A stretch of 64,000 nt of DNA, from positions 1-64,000 of the forward strand of contig NZ_RHOH01000009.1 in the NCBI RefSeq assembly GCF_003946115.1. The letters are read 5' to 3'. The position numbers and the translations under genes are program-made. This stretch comes from Lacticaseibacillus daqingensis (GTDB lineage Bacteria > Bacillota > Bacilli > Lactobacillales > Lactobacillaceae). The notes below the pieces were generated by a model. That model ran no database searches. It saw only the letters and a list, made by a program, of their open reading frames with translations, and was not told the DNA's origin. Below, piece by piece: positions 28,483-36,865 of the stretch. The first letter of the stretch is position 1. Each line of letters opens with the position of its first letter.

Positions 28483-29367
28483 TTACTTGCCCTCCTTCAA
28501 TCGCCCGTACTCACTGCGAAAAATGTCCGTCAGATCCAGCGACAGCGGCGCCATCAGCACCGGCTCAAGCGCCCGCAACTGGGCTTCCACCGCCGGGGTG
28601 TAGTCGCGAAACAGCGCCTCGATCACGCGACCACGCACGCTGAGGATCTCGCCCAAGTCGCGCACCGGTTGCGGGATCTCCGGCTGCTTGAACACCAGCT
28701 GCAACTTGACGGCCTTTTGCCGCAAGTCTTCCAGCGCGTAATCATGGCTGATGGTGTTGCGCTTCAAAAACAGGATCCGGTCGGCCAGCCCATCGAGCTC
28801 GCGCAGGTCGTGTGAGGCGATCAAAAAGCCGCGGGTGCCGTCTGCGACCTCGTTGATTACCAGCGTCACGATGGCCTCGCGCACGAACAGATCTAGCCCA
28901 TCGAACGGCTCGTCCAGTAGCATGTACGGGGCGTTGCTGGCCAGCGTCAACAGCATCACCACCAAGGCCTGGTAGCCCTTGGACAGCTCGCGATAGCGCT
29001 GATGCAGGCCAAGGTCGTAATCCGCCGCCAGCTGAGCGAAGCGCTGCCGGTCAAACGCGGGATACGCAAGCGCGTAAAAATCGCCCAGCGCCGCCAGCGT
29101 GTAGCGCGCAAAAAAGGTCTGCGTCGGATCGATGTAGATCAGCTGTGCCCGCAGCGCGGGGTGAGTGGCCAGTAGCTGGCCGTCGATTTCTGCGCCCCCG
29201 TGATCCGCGTGGTACTGATCCACAAGTGTGCGCATCAGGGTCGTTTTCCCTGCGCCGTTGCGGCCCACCAGCCCGATGATCTCTCCGGGCTGCCAGGCAA
29301 AGGTGATGGCCTGTAGCACCGGCTTGTGTGTCACGGTCTTCCCTAACTCATGAACCGTCAGTGTCAT
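28483..29367 (-). CDS. ABC transporter ATP-binding protein
   Basis: The 294-aa ATPase shows Walker A GLVGRNGAGKTT, a weak signature ELSKGYQALVV in place of LSGGQ, Walker B YMLLDEPFDGLD and the His switch IASHD. A C-terminal extension of about 80 residues follows. It overlaps the GntR gene by 4 nt upstream and adjoins the permease downstream, forming a three-gene operon. Confidence 0.88.
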   Translation of the reverse strand: MTLTVHELGKTVTHKPVLQAITFAWQPGEIIGLVGRNGAGKTTLMRTLVDQYHADHGGAEIDGQLLATHPALRAQLIYIDPTQTFFARYTLAALGDFYALAYPAFDRQRFAQLAADYDLGLHQRYRELSKGYQALVVMLLTLASNAPYMLLDEPFDGLDLFVREAIVTLVINEVADGTRGFLIASHDLRELDGLADRILFLKRNTISHDYALEDLRQKAVKLQLVFKQPEIPQPVRDLGEILSVRGRVIEALFRDYTPAVEAQLRALEPVLMAPLSLDLTDIFRSEYGRLKEGK

Positions 29368-29720
29368 TGTCTCTCCTCCTCTAACCAGGTTGCGAGCTGG
29401 GTGTCAGTCACGCCGGCCGCCTTGGCCGCCACCACCAGCGCGCTGAAGCGCTGCCGCAGCGCCGCGATGGCTTCCGGTTGCACCGGCGCATCCATTGCGA
29501 TGAACGAGCCCAGCCCCGGCCGCACCGTGATCACCCGGTCGCTTTCCAGTTGCTTGTACGCCTTGGCAACGGTGTTGGGGTTCAGCTGCACCTGTTTGGC
29601 CATCTCGCGCACGGACGGGAGCTTGGCGCCAGGCGCCAAGACGCCGGTGACGACTTGTTCCTTGATCTGAAGCACCAGCCGTTCATAGTAGGCCAGGTGC
29701 GTGAAGCGCGCATCATCCAT
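29364..29720 (-). CDS. GntR-family regulator, YtrA subfamily
   Basis: The 118-aa protein has a GntR winged helix: GVLAPGAKLPSVREMAKQVQLNPNTVAKAYKQLE, then RPGLGSF. It has only a short C-terminal dimerisation tail, the mark of the YtrA subfamily, which represses the ABC transporter genes it precedes. Start and overlap (4 nt with the ATPase) indicate tight coupling. Confidence 0.9.
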   Translation of the reverse strand: MDDARFTHLAYYERLVLQIKEQVVTGVLAPGAKLPSVREMAKQVQLNPNTVAKAYKQLESDRVITVRPGLGSFIAMDAPVQPEAIAALRQRFSALVVAAKAAGVTDTQLATWLEEERQ

Positions 29721-29869
29721 GTTCTGCCCTCCTTGTATTACGTGTACTATTATAAACAGTACACTCGACTTTGCAATTTGTTTTTTCCCGCGGTCAGCGG
29801 CCCGGATGCACGACTTCTCACCGATTTCCCATCACGAAACTGCGCCAGAACTCACTTTTGCGCAAAAAG

Positions 29870-29885
29870 ATTAGCCGCAACTAAA
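29870..29885. promoter_or_regulatory. Manganese-regulator-like operator, upstream copy
   Basis: ATTAGCCGCAACTAAA. It equals the reverse complement of the box at 29934-29949 in 14 of 16 positions, and lies just upstream of the -35 box of the manganese ABC operon. A DtxR/MntR-type repressor is the likely binder (inference). Confidence 0.6.
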
Positions 29886-29891
29886 CTACAG

Positions 29892-29920
29892 TTGCTGAGG
29901 CGCAAAAATTCAGATAAAAT
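29892..29920 (+). promoter_or_regulatory. Promoter of the manganese ABC operon
   Basis: TTGCTG (29892-29897) and TAAAAT (29915-29920) are 17 nt apart, framed by the two operator-like boxes. Confidence 0.65.
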
Positions 29921-29933
29921 TAGGTGTACAATG

Positions 29934-29949
29934 TTTAGTTGCGCCTAAA
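29934..29949. promoter_or_regulatory. Manganese-regulator-like operator, downstream copy
   Basis: TTTAGTTGCGCCTAAA: TTTAG and CTAAA are inverted arms around a 6-nt centre. It lies between the -10 box and the ribosome site, well placed to block transcription. Confidence 0.65.
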
Positions 29950-29960
29950 AGGAGGGGCTT

Positions 29961-30698
29961 ATGTTACAACTCACAAACCTCACCGTTGCTTACGATGACA
30001 CACCAGTCTTCACTGATGCTGCCGTTCAATTTGACGCAGGCAAAATCACTGGCATCATCGGGCCCAACGGTGCAGGCAAATCCACCCTGATCAAGGCCAT
30101 GCTTGGCTTGATCACCGCATCAGCCGGCACGGCCACGTTCAACGGCCAACCGCTGAGTCACATGCAAAAGCAGATTGCTTATGTGGAACAGCGCAAGGAC
30201 CTGGACCTGACGTTCCCCATCAACGTCTTCGATGTCGTGCTGACCGGCACGTACGGCCGCCTCGGGCTGTTCAAGAGCCCAGGCAAGGCCGAAAAGGCCG
30301 CCGCGGCCGATGCCCTGGCGCAAGTGTCTTTATCTGACTTCACGCAGCGCCAGATCGGCAACCTGTCCGGGGGCCAGCTGCAGCGCGTGTTCGTTGCGCG
30401 CGCCATCGTGCAGGACGCCAACCTCATTATTCTCGACGAACCGTTCGTCGGCATCGATCTCCAAAGCGAAACGGCCATCATGGCGATCCTGCGGCAGTGG
30501 CGCGACGCAGGCAAAACCATCATCGTCGTCCACCACGACCTGAACAAGGTCTCCCACTACTTCGATGACCTGGTCGTGATGAACCACGGCATCATCGACT
30601 ACGGACCGGTGGCGCAGGTCTACACCGCGGCGAACATCGAAAAGGCGTTCTCGGCAGACTTGTCAGCCGTTCTGTTTGAAAAGGAGGCGGCCCAATGA
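29961..30698 (+). CDS. Manganese/zinc ABC transporter ATP-binding protein
   Basis: The 245-aa ATPase has GPNGAGKST (Walker A), LSGGQLQR (signature), LIILDEPFVGID (Walker B) and VVHHDLNKV (His switch). It is typical of the MntB/ScaC group of cluster A-I metal importers. The operator-like boxes upstream, the permease overlapping by 4 nt and a metal-binding protein downstream define the operon. Confidence 0.92.
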   Translation: MLQLTNLTVAYDDTPVFTDAAVQFDAGKITGIIGPNGAGKSTLIKAMLGLITASAGTATFNGQPLSHMQKQIAYVEQRKDLDLTFPINVFDVVLTGTYGRLGLFKSPGKAEKAAAADALAQVSLSDFTQRQIGNLSGGQLQRVFVARAIVQDANLIILDEPFVGIDLQSETAIMAILRQWRDAGKTIIVVHHDLNKVSHYFDDLVVMNHGIIDYGPVAQVYTAANIEKAFSADLSAVLFEKEAAQ

Positions 30699-31534
30699 GC
30701 TCACTGACGAATTTCTTTCACGCCCTCGGCCAGTACGACTTCCTCCAAAGCGCCCTGATCACCGCGATCATGGTCGGCATCATGTCCGGACTCATCGGGA
30801 GCTTCATCATCCTGCGTGGGATGTCGTTGATGGGCGATGCGATTTCCCACGCCGTCTTACCTGGGGTGGCCGTTGCCTACATGCTGGGCATCAACGTGCT
30901 GCTCGGGGCCTCGGTGTTCGGCATCCTGGCTGCCATGCTGATCGGCTTTGTCGCCGCGCACAGCAAAATCAAAACGGACACCTCGATCGGGGTGGTGTTC
31001 TCCGCCTTTTATGCCCTCGGGTTCATCCTGATCTCGATGGCCGAAAGCGCGACGAACCTGCACCACATCCTGTTCGGGAACATCCTGGCCGTCAGCGATT
31101 CCGACATTCTGACCACAGCCATTGTGCTGGCCCTTGTCGTGCTGTTCGTGGTGGTGTTCTACAAGGAGCTGTTGATCACCTCCTTTGACGAGACCTTCGC
31201 CAAGACTTACGGCCTGCACACGCAACTGCTGCATTACGCGCTGATGCTAGTGCTGACCCTGGTCACCGTCTCCGCGCTTCAAACGGTCGGGATCATCCTG
31301 GTGGTCGCCATGCTGATCACCCCGGCCGCCACCGCCTTTTTATGGACGGACAAGCTGAGCCACATGCTGGTCATGGCCGCCAGCTTCGGCGTCATCGCGT
31401 CGATGGTCGGACTGTACTTCAGCTACACCTTCAACTGGGCATCCGGCCCGGCCATCGTCATCGTCGCCGCCGCCATGTTCGCCATTTCGTTTCTCGTCTC
31501 CCCCAAGCAAGGCAACTTGTTCAAGCGCAAGTGA
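30695..31534 (+). CDS. Manganese/zinc ABC transporter permease
   Basis: The 279-aa protein has about eight membrane segments and the family motifs LRGMSLMGDAISHAVLPGVA and TVGIILVVAMLITPAATA. It is the membrane channel of the metal importer, overlapping the ATPase stop by ATGA. Confidence 0.92.
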   Translation: MSSLTNFFHALGQYDFLQSALITAIMVGIMSGLIGSFIILRGMSLMGDAISHAVLPGVAVAYMLGINVLLGASVFGILAAMLIGFVAAHSKIKTDTSIGVVFSAFYALGFILISMAESATNLHHILFGNILAVSDSDILTTAIVLALVVLFVVVFYKELLITSFDETFAKTYGLHTQLLHYALMLVLTLVTVSALQTVGIILVVAMLITPAATAFLWTDKLSHMLVMAASFGVIASMVGLYFSYTFNWASGPAIVIVAAAMFAISFLVSPKQGNLFKRK

Positions 31535-31560
31535 GCCAATTCCAAGGAGGACCCATCTGA

Positions 31561-32505
31561 ATGAAAAAGTTGCTCATCACCGCCGCGGCCTTAGTCGCGT
31601 TTCTCGCCGGCATTTTCTGGTTCGTCAACCACCGCACCACGACAAAGCAGCCGGAAGCCGATACGGCCACCAAGCTCCGCGTGGTCACCACGAACTCGAT
31701 TCTTGAGGACATGGTGCGCAATGTCGGCAAAGACCGCATCCACCTGTACAGCATCGTGCAGCGCGGCACTGATCCGCACGAGTACGAACCCCGGCCAACC
31801 GACATCTCCGAGGCCACCGAGGCCGATGTGTTATTCCACAATGGGCTGAACCTGGAAACGGGTGGCAACGGCTGGTTCAAGAAGCTGGTGGAAACCTCGC
31901 ACAAGGCGTTTGACGAGGACGTTTTTGCCGCCAGCACGGGCGTTAAGGCACAGCACCTGACCACCAATGTCAACGAGGAGGACCCGCACGCGTGGCTTGA
32001 CCTTCAAAACGGCATTCAGTACGTCAAGACGATCACCAAGGTGCTGAAGCAAAAGGATCCTGACAACGCGAGCTTCTACCAAAAAAACGCCGATGCTTAC
32101 ACCGCCAAGCTGCAAAAGCTGCACGAAACGGCGACCCAGCAGTTCCTCGACATTCCTGAGGAAAAGCGCCTGCTCGTCACCTCGGAAGGGGCGTTCAAGT
32201 ACTTTTCCGCCGCGTACCACGTGACCCCGGCCTATATCTGGGAGATCAACACCGAGGCCCAGGGCACCCCGGCGCAGATGAAGGCCGTTCTGGCCAAGAT
32301 CGCGGCTTCGGACGTGCGCGCACTGTTCGTCGAATCCTCCGTCTCGCCGAAGTCAATGAACAAGGTCGCCAAGGAAACCGGGCTGAGCATCTACAGCAAG
32401 ATCTTCACCGACTCCCTGGCGCAAAAAGGCACCACCGGCGACACCTACTACAGCATGATGAAATGGAACCTCGACAAGATCCACGCCGGCCTCGCGCAAG
32501 ACTAA
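31561..32505 (+). CDS. Metal ABC transporter substrate-binding protein
   Basis: The 314-aa cluster A-I protein has VVTTNSILEDMVRNVG, GTDPHEYEPRPTD (first His ligand), EEDPHAWLD (second His), and EINTEAQGTP plus a late Asp region. Unusually, the N-terminal hydrophobic segment (residues 4-22) holds no cysteine, so it is not a lipoprotein and is probably anchored by an uncleaved helix. An AAGGAGG site precedes the ATG. Manganese is favoured over zinc because of the neighbouring mntH genes (inference). Confidence 0.9.
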   Translation: MKKLLITAAALVAFLAGIFWFVNHRTTTKQPEADTATKLRVVTTNSILEDMVRNVGKDRIHLYSIVQRGTDPHEYEPRPTDISEATEADVLFHNGLNLETGGNGWFKKLVETSHKAFDEDVFAASTGVKAQHLTTNVNEEDPHAWLDLQNGIQYVKTITKVLKQKDPDNASFYQKNADAYTAKLQKLHETATQQFLDIPEEKRLLVTSEGAFKYFSAAYHVTPAYIWEINTEAQGTPAQMKAVLAKIAASDVRALFVESSVSPKSMNKVAKETGLSIYSKIFTDSLAQKGTTGDTYYSMMKWNLDKIHAGLAQD

Positions 32506-32514
32506 GCGCTTCGG

Positions 32515-32692
32515 CCCAAGCTGAGACAAAACGCGCTTTTAGCCCAGCGGATCAGCCGGCCACCATGACAAACCCGCGCTTAGGTTTGCCATGGTGGCCG
32601 GCTTTTACGGCACGGGCGTTGCGTTTTGGCTCGGACCATTCCGGAATCATCGTGATCCATTCTTGGGCGTTAATGCTGTTTTGGCCTCTTTT
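32515..32692 (+). repeat. Structured intergenic element B (copy of element A)
   Basis: Outer stem GAGACAAAACGC (32523-32534) pairs with 32621-32632 apart from one A.G. The inner stem AGCCGGCCACCATG (32554-32567) pairs perfectly with 32590-32603, then CAAACC/GGTTTG closes the loop CGCGCTTA. The inner stem shares no sequence with that of element A, yet is equally perfect. The tail ATTCTTGGGCGTTAATG ends in CTTTTT. It lies downstream of the metal-binding protein, facing the XRE gene. Confidence 0.7.
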
Positions 32693-32733
32693 TCATCGCC
32701 TGGTCACCGCAACTCGCGGTATGATAGGTATGT

Positions 32734-32757
32734 AAGGTTAAGGGTGACCTTAACCTT
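32734..32757. promoter_or_regulatory. Perfect palindrome of unknown role
   Basis: AAGGTTAAGG (32734-32743) and CCTTAACCTT (32748-32757) are perfect inverted arms around GTGA. No T-run follows on either strand, so an operator is more likely than a terminator, but no gene starts nearby. Confidence 0.5.
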
Positions 32758-32889
32758 GCCCTTCATCTCAACCTAATTGCGTTTTACAATTCAGCCGCGG
32801 TGGCGCCTGCCAAGCGCCTTAGTGCCGCGAACCCTTTCCTTTTTTGCGTCAAACAGGGGCTGTGACAATCGTCACAGCCCCTGTTTCAT

Positions 32890-33477
32890 TTATCGCACGT
32901 TCAACTCAAGGGTCAGCTCAAGCGCCTGGGCGTACCGCTGGAGCGTCGCCAGTGTGGGCCGTGCATCGATGCGCTCGATCTTGGCGACTTGCGCCGGGCT
33001 CACTGCCAGCCGTGCTGCCAGCGTTGGCACATCGACCCCTTGCAGGAAGCGCCGACCGATCAGCTGCGCAAGCGCATCCAGCACCATCGCCGCCGCCGGC
33101 TCGGCCGGGGGGAGCTGGGAGCGGACCTGCGCCCACGCCATCCGCGGACGGTGTCGCGCGGTTTGTGCCTGGAGCGCGGTCTGAACCCCCTGCTTCAGCT
33201 CTCGCTCGGTTTGGTAAGTAGCGACTGCCACCACCCGGTACCCCGGTTGCCCCGGCACCACGAACAGCACATCATGGGGGCTCGGACGCAGCTGCATCAG
33301 GAGCTGCCCTGCGGTTTCCCGATACTTGACCTGAGGCCCATCCAACCGAGGACCGGCAAGCGTGAGCGTATCCAGCAGCACGCGCGCCCTGAGCAACGGC
33401 TGTTGCGCCTTCTGATCCCCGCACGCCTGCGCCAGCAACGCCGCGACAACCGGTTCATCCAGGCTGATCGGCCACAT
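32890..33477 (-). CDS. Helix-turn-helix (XRE-type) protein with a novel N-terminal region
   Basis: The 195-aa product has a C-terminal XRE-like HTH (about residues 145-192: VPTLAARLAVSPAQVAKIERIDARPTLATLQRYAQAL). The first 130 residues are unrecognised and contain VLFVVPGQPGYRVVAVA and a possible coiled region. A C-terminal rather than N-terminal HTH resembles antitoxin-like or HigA2-type proteins, but no toxin partner is evident. It overlaps the TetR gene by 23 nt, so the two are made from one transcript. Confidence 0.72.
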   Translation of the reverse strand: MWPISLDEPVVAALLAQACGDQKAQQPLLRARVLLDTLTLAGPRLDGPQVKYRETAGQLLMQLRPSPHDVLFVVPGQPGYRVVAVATYQTERELKQGVQTALQAQTARHRPRMAWAQVRSQLPPAEPAAAMVLDALAQLIGRRFLQGVDVPTLAARLAVSPAQVAKIERIDARPTLATLQRYAQALELTLELNVR

Positions 33478-34096
33478 CAGACGCCTCCCAATTCGCGATC
33501 AACGCGTGCAGACTGGGCTGCAACTCAGCAAATAGGTCCACCGCCTGGCGCGGCTGCCCCGCGATCAACAGATTCTCCAGTACCACGCGCTGGTACAACC
33601 CAACAATCAGCGTGGCGGTCGCATCAGCCCGGCGCGGCGTCAGAACATACGGGGCCGGCAGTGCGGCCAGCGCGTTGGCGAGGTCATCGTGCAACGCGCG
33701 CTCCCGCTGGGTGCACCAAGCCACCTGCTCATCCGTCAGCTGCGGCCGTTCCCGAATGAGGATCAAAATCGTTTCGTACACCGCCGGCGTCAGCATCACC
33801 TGCCACCAGGTTTCAAGGCCCGCCAGCAGTTGCTGCTCCAAGGCCGCCGGCGTTTGCGGTGCGCCGAGTCGCCACGCCTTAGGGAGCGGCCAGTCGGCGC
33901 CTTGGGCGATCACGGCATCGAGGATCTCCCGTTTCCCTTGCCGGAAGTAATAGTACAACAGCCCTTCGCTTCCCCGAAAAGCGGCGTTGATCTGGCGCGT
34001 GGTGGTCGCCTGGTAACCCTGGGCGGCAAATAACTGGCGGGCCACTTCGAGAATGCCCGCTTTTTGCTGGGTGCGTAAGGTTTCATTGGTTGTCAT
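33455..34096 (-). CDS. TetR/AcrR-family transcriptional regulator
   Basis: The 213-aa protein has the TetR HTH in residues 13-60: GILEVARQLFAAQGYQATTTRQINAAF, then GSEGLLYYYFRQGKREIL. The ligand domain is alpha-helical and unspecific. A TGCGC-GCTTT-GCGCA inverted repeat (34138-34152) upstream might be its operator. Target genes are not evident. Confidence 0.85.
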   Translation of the reverse strand: MTTNETLRTQQKAGILEVARQLFAAQGYQATTTRQINAAFRGSEGLLYYYFRQGKREILDAVIAQGADWPLPKAWRLGAPQTPAALEQQLLAGLETWWQVMLTPAVYETILILIRERPQLTDEQVAWCTQRERALHDDLANALAALPAPYVLTPRRADATATLIVGLYQRVVLENLLIAGQPRQAVDLFAELQPSLHALIANWEASDVADQPG

Positions 34097-34189
34097 CTCT
34101 CGTCCTCATTTCTTCGGCCGGTTTTGGGTCAATTGTTGCGCGCTTTGCGCACGAGGGCTGGCTTAACCCTTTGCGCTGGGCACCAAAAG

Positions 34190-34218
34190 AAAAAGCGGAA
34201 GGGCCAGCGCCCTTCCGC
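34190..34218 (-). terminator. Terminator of the mntH-usp operon
   Basis: GCGGAAGGGC (34195-34204) and GCCCTTCCGC (34209-34218) form a 10-bp stem with a 4-nt loop. On the minus strand TTTTTCTTTT follows. Confidence 0.85.
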
Positions 34219-34237
34219 GATATGATGGTCCGTTGCG

Positions 34238-34672
34238 CTATTCCCGGACGACCAAGACTGAAATTGTGGCGTGCTTCACCATATACGTGGCTTGGCTCCC
34301 GAAGTGCTTAGCCAGCCCCTTCTTCGCTTCCGCCCCGATGATCAAGAGATCCGGCTTGACCTTTGGGATGATCGTTTTCACGATCGTCTCGCCGGGGTTC
34401 CCTTCACCGATAATGGCGCGCACGTTGGTCAACCCCGCCTGCTCGGCCAGGTGGCGATATTCGTTGATGTGCTGTTCAAGCTCGGCCCGCTCGCCGTGAA
34501 CGTAATCCTTGTTCATCGCCTGGTACACGTTCATCTCATCATCCTCGAGGATGCTGGCGATGATCAGCTCGGCCCCATCCGCCTTGGCGCGGTGCAGGGC
34601 GTACTGAAACGCCGCCAGTGCGTCTGCGGAATCATCGACCCCGACCAGGATCTTCTTGAAATCTTCAGTCAT
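34238..34672 (-). CDS. Universal stress protein
   Basis: The 144-aa UspA-fold protein begins KKILVGVDDSADALAAFQYAL and ends with the ATP-binding type motif LLIIGAEAKKGLAKHFGSQA and ISVLVVRE. The canonical GxxGxxxS glycine pattern is only partly kept. It overlaps mntH by 1 nt (TAATG), an association common in lactobacilli. Confidence 0.9.
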   Translation of the reverse strand: MTEDFKKILVGVDDSADALAAFQYALHRAKADGAELIIASILEDDEMNVYQAMNKDYVHGERAELEQHINEYRHLAEQAGLTNVRAIIGEGNPGETIVKTIIPKVKPDLLIIGAEAKKGLAKHFGSQATYMVKHATISVLVVRE

Positions 34673-36264
34673 TATTCTGCCTCCTTGTTTGCCAATTCAG
34701 CTGCCGCTTCAGCCGCGGCCAGTTTTTGATCACCGCGGTACAGGTCTGCCAAGCACCAGGCCAACAGGGCCAGGATCAAGAAAATGGCGACGTAAGCGGC
34801 GATATGTGCGCTTTGGACTGCACCGGCACTCGCGTTGTCCCCCAAGAAGGCGGCAAAGGAGTCGGGCAGGTTCAACAGGTTCAAAAACGTCAGGCCGATC
34901 ACCGAGATCCAGCCGCAGACCTTGACCCAAGTCGAGTTCTTGAAGCGCTGGCCCATTTCGGCCTTGCTATCGGTCAGCATCAGCAGTGGCAACATGGAGA
35001 ACGGCAGCGCGAAGGCCAAGAAGACCTGCGAGTTGTTCATCAGCGTGTTCAGCGCCTCGTGCTGGTCGACCTTGTTCAGGCCACTGGTCATAGCCACGCA
35101 GACCAACACCGGAATGACCGAGATCAGTCGGGTGACCAGCCGGCGGGCCCACAGCGGCATGCGCATGTGCACGAACCCTTCCATGATCACTTGCCCGGTC
35201 AGGGTCCCGGTGATCGTGGAGTTTTGGCCGGACGCCAGCAGCGCCACGGCGAAGAGAATGGAGAGGATCCCGGACTTGGCCACGGCGATCAGCACACCGT
35301 TGCTCAGCGTCGAGGTGTCGGACAGGGCTTCAAACAACCCGAAGAACGACGGGTCCTTGACGGCGCCAGACTTGAACACCGCGACCCCCATGATCAGAAG
35401 CAGGGAGTTGACAACGAACGCGAAGCTCAGCTGAATGTTAGAGTCCCACTGGCTGAACCGAACGGCCGTTGCAACTTCTTCTTCGTCGTCATGATCAATT
35501 TTGCGCGTCTGGGAAACCGCGCTGTGCAGGTACAAGTTATGCGGCATCACGGTCGCCCCGATGATCCCAAGGGCCCCGCTCAACGGCGTCATGCCGTTCA
35601 CGCTTGGATGCGTTGCGACCGCCCCAGCGGATGGGACAAGGGCCTTGATAACCGCACCCCAGTTCGGGTCAGACAGCGCCACTTGGTAAACGAACACCAA
35701 GAGGATCACGAGGATCAAGCAGACCACGATCGCTTCGATTTTGCGGAACCCAATTTTCGTTAGCAGTAATAAGATCAGAACGTCTAATACGGTTAAGAAT
35801 ACGGCAATCACTAACGGAATGTGGAACAGCAAGTACAGGGCGATCGCGGCCCCAATAACTTCGGCGATATCGGTCGCCATGATGGCAAACTCGGTCATGA
35901 TCCAGAGGATGATCCCGAGCGTCTTACTCGTGCGGGCGCGGATGGCCTGAGCCAGATCCATGCGTCCGACAATCCCAAGCTTAGCCGCCATGTTCTGCAA
36001 CAGCATCGCGATTAAGCTTGAAACCAGAATGACCGTCATCAGCAGGTAACCGAAGTTTTGCCCCCCTGTGATGGAAGTCGACCAGTTGCCGGGATCCATG
36101 TATCCCACCGCAACTAGCGCACCTGGGCCGGAATAGGCGAATAACGTCCGCCAAAAGCCCTTACCTTTTGGCACCTCAACCGTGCCGTTAATTTCCTCCA
36201 ATGAGGGCCCGTTCGCATACTCGATCAGCTTATGCTTACGGGGTGTCTCTGGTGCATCTTTCAT
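34672..36264 (-). CDS. mntH: NRAMP-family manganese transporter
   Basis: The 530-aa protein has 11 or more membrane segments. VGYMDPGNWSTSITGG holds the Asp and Asn metal ligands, and GATVMPHNLYLHSA is the second unwound-helix motif with Met-Pro-His. It imports manganese with protons. The gene begins an operon with usp and has a good promoter upstream. Together with the ABC system at 29961 it gives two manganese uptake routes within 7 kb, fitting the high manganese demand of lactobacilli. Confidence 0.94.
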   Translation of the reverse strand: MKDAPETPRKHKLIEYANGPSLEEINGTVEVPKGKGFWRTLFAYSGPGALVAVGYMDPGNWSTSITGGQNFGYLLMTVILVSSLIAMLLQNMAAKLGIVGRMDLAQAIRARTSKTLGIILWIMTEFAIMATDIAEVIGAAIALYLLFHIPLVIAVFLTVLDVLILLLLTKIGFRKIEAIVVCLILVILLVFVYQVALSDPNWGAVIKALVPSAGAVATHPSVNGMTPLSGALGIIGATVMPHNLYLHSAVSQTRKIDHDDEEEVATAVRFSQWDSNIQLSFAFVVNSLLLIMGVAVFKSGAVKDPSFFGLFEALSDTSTLSNGVLIAVAKSGILSILFAVALLASGQNSTITGTLTGQVIMEGFVHMRMPLWARRLVTRLISVIPVLVCVAMTSGLNKVDQHEALNTLMNNSQVFLAFALPFSMLPLLMLTDSKAEMGQRFKNSTWVKVCGWISVIGLTFLNLLNLPDSFAAFLGDNASAGAVQSAHIAAYVAIFLILALLAWCLADLYRGDQKLAAAEAAAELANKEAE

Positions 36265-36355
36265 CTCAACCCTTCCTTTCTGTCCGGATCGTGCCCCGAT
36301 CCGAACTGCCGCTCATGCGGCGCCCCACCGTGTGAGGATTTTTGGAACCACCGTT

Positions 36356-36383
36356 AGTATACGGCAGAAAAATCCAAAGGCAA
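36356..36383 (-). promoter_or_regulatory. Promoter of mntH
   Basis: On the minus strand TTGCCT (36383-36378) and TATACT (36361-36356) are 16 nt apart, about 92 nt before the mntH start. Confidence 0.65.
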
Positions 36384-36791
36384 GATTTTTTTGAGGGTAA
36401 GCTAACATTTCTAAATTGATAAGCGGGTATCACCTGATATACCAAGCCTTGTAGAATTAGGCGTTTCAAAGCATTCGATGAAAATAATTATCCGACACAT
36501 TTTATTCATCCGCGGTGCGAGTAACACGCAAAATTTCTGAAAACCGCCATTGTGGCTGAACGCCTTCTTCGCAACGATCCGTCGGTGCCAGTATCAGTCT
36601 ACACGCGACATTTGATGGGTTTCGGTTGGCAAAAGTTGCTGCTTACAGAACTTTTGGCGGTCACTTATTGCGGTGTGGGATTGGTTGGCACGCCAGTCCG
36701 GCCGGTTTTTCGGTTGAGGGCGGGCAACGGTGCGATCGCCCGCGGCAACTGAGCGGTCGTTGAAATTTTGGTCTGCATGAACTTCGCAAAA

Positions 36792-36820
36792 TTGCCCACG
36801 GCCCGATTCTGCCCTACAAT
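36792..36820 (+). promoter_or_regulatory. Promoter of the CadD-like gene
   Basis: TTGCCC (36792-36797) and TACAAT (36815-36820) are 17 nt apart. Confidence 0.65.
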
Positions 36821-36865
36821 AGGTGAATCATCCCGCGATGGGGAAATGCGACTTGGAGGCACCTG

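Larger units (their letters stand above)
36265..36865. other. Divergent intergenic region mntH / CadD-like gene
   Basis: It holds the mntH promoter (36356-36383, minus) and the CadD-like promoter (36792-36820, plus). The middle 36450-36780 is of mixed composition, with no ribosome site and no recognised gene. Confidence 0.5.

Noticed and set aside
36552-36752. Short frame between mntH and the CadD-like gene
   Set aside because: No ribosome site, no motif, and composition unlike neighbouring genes.
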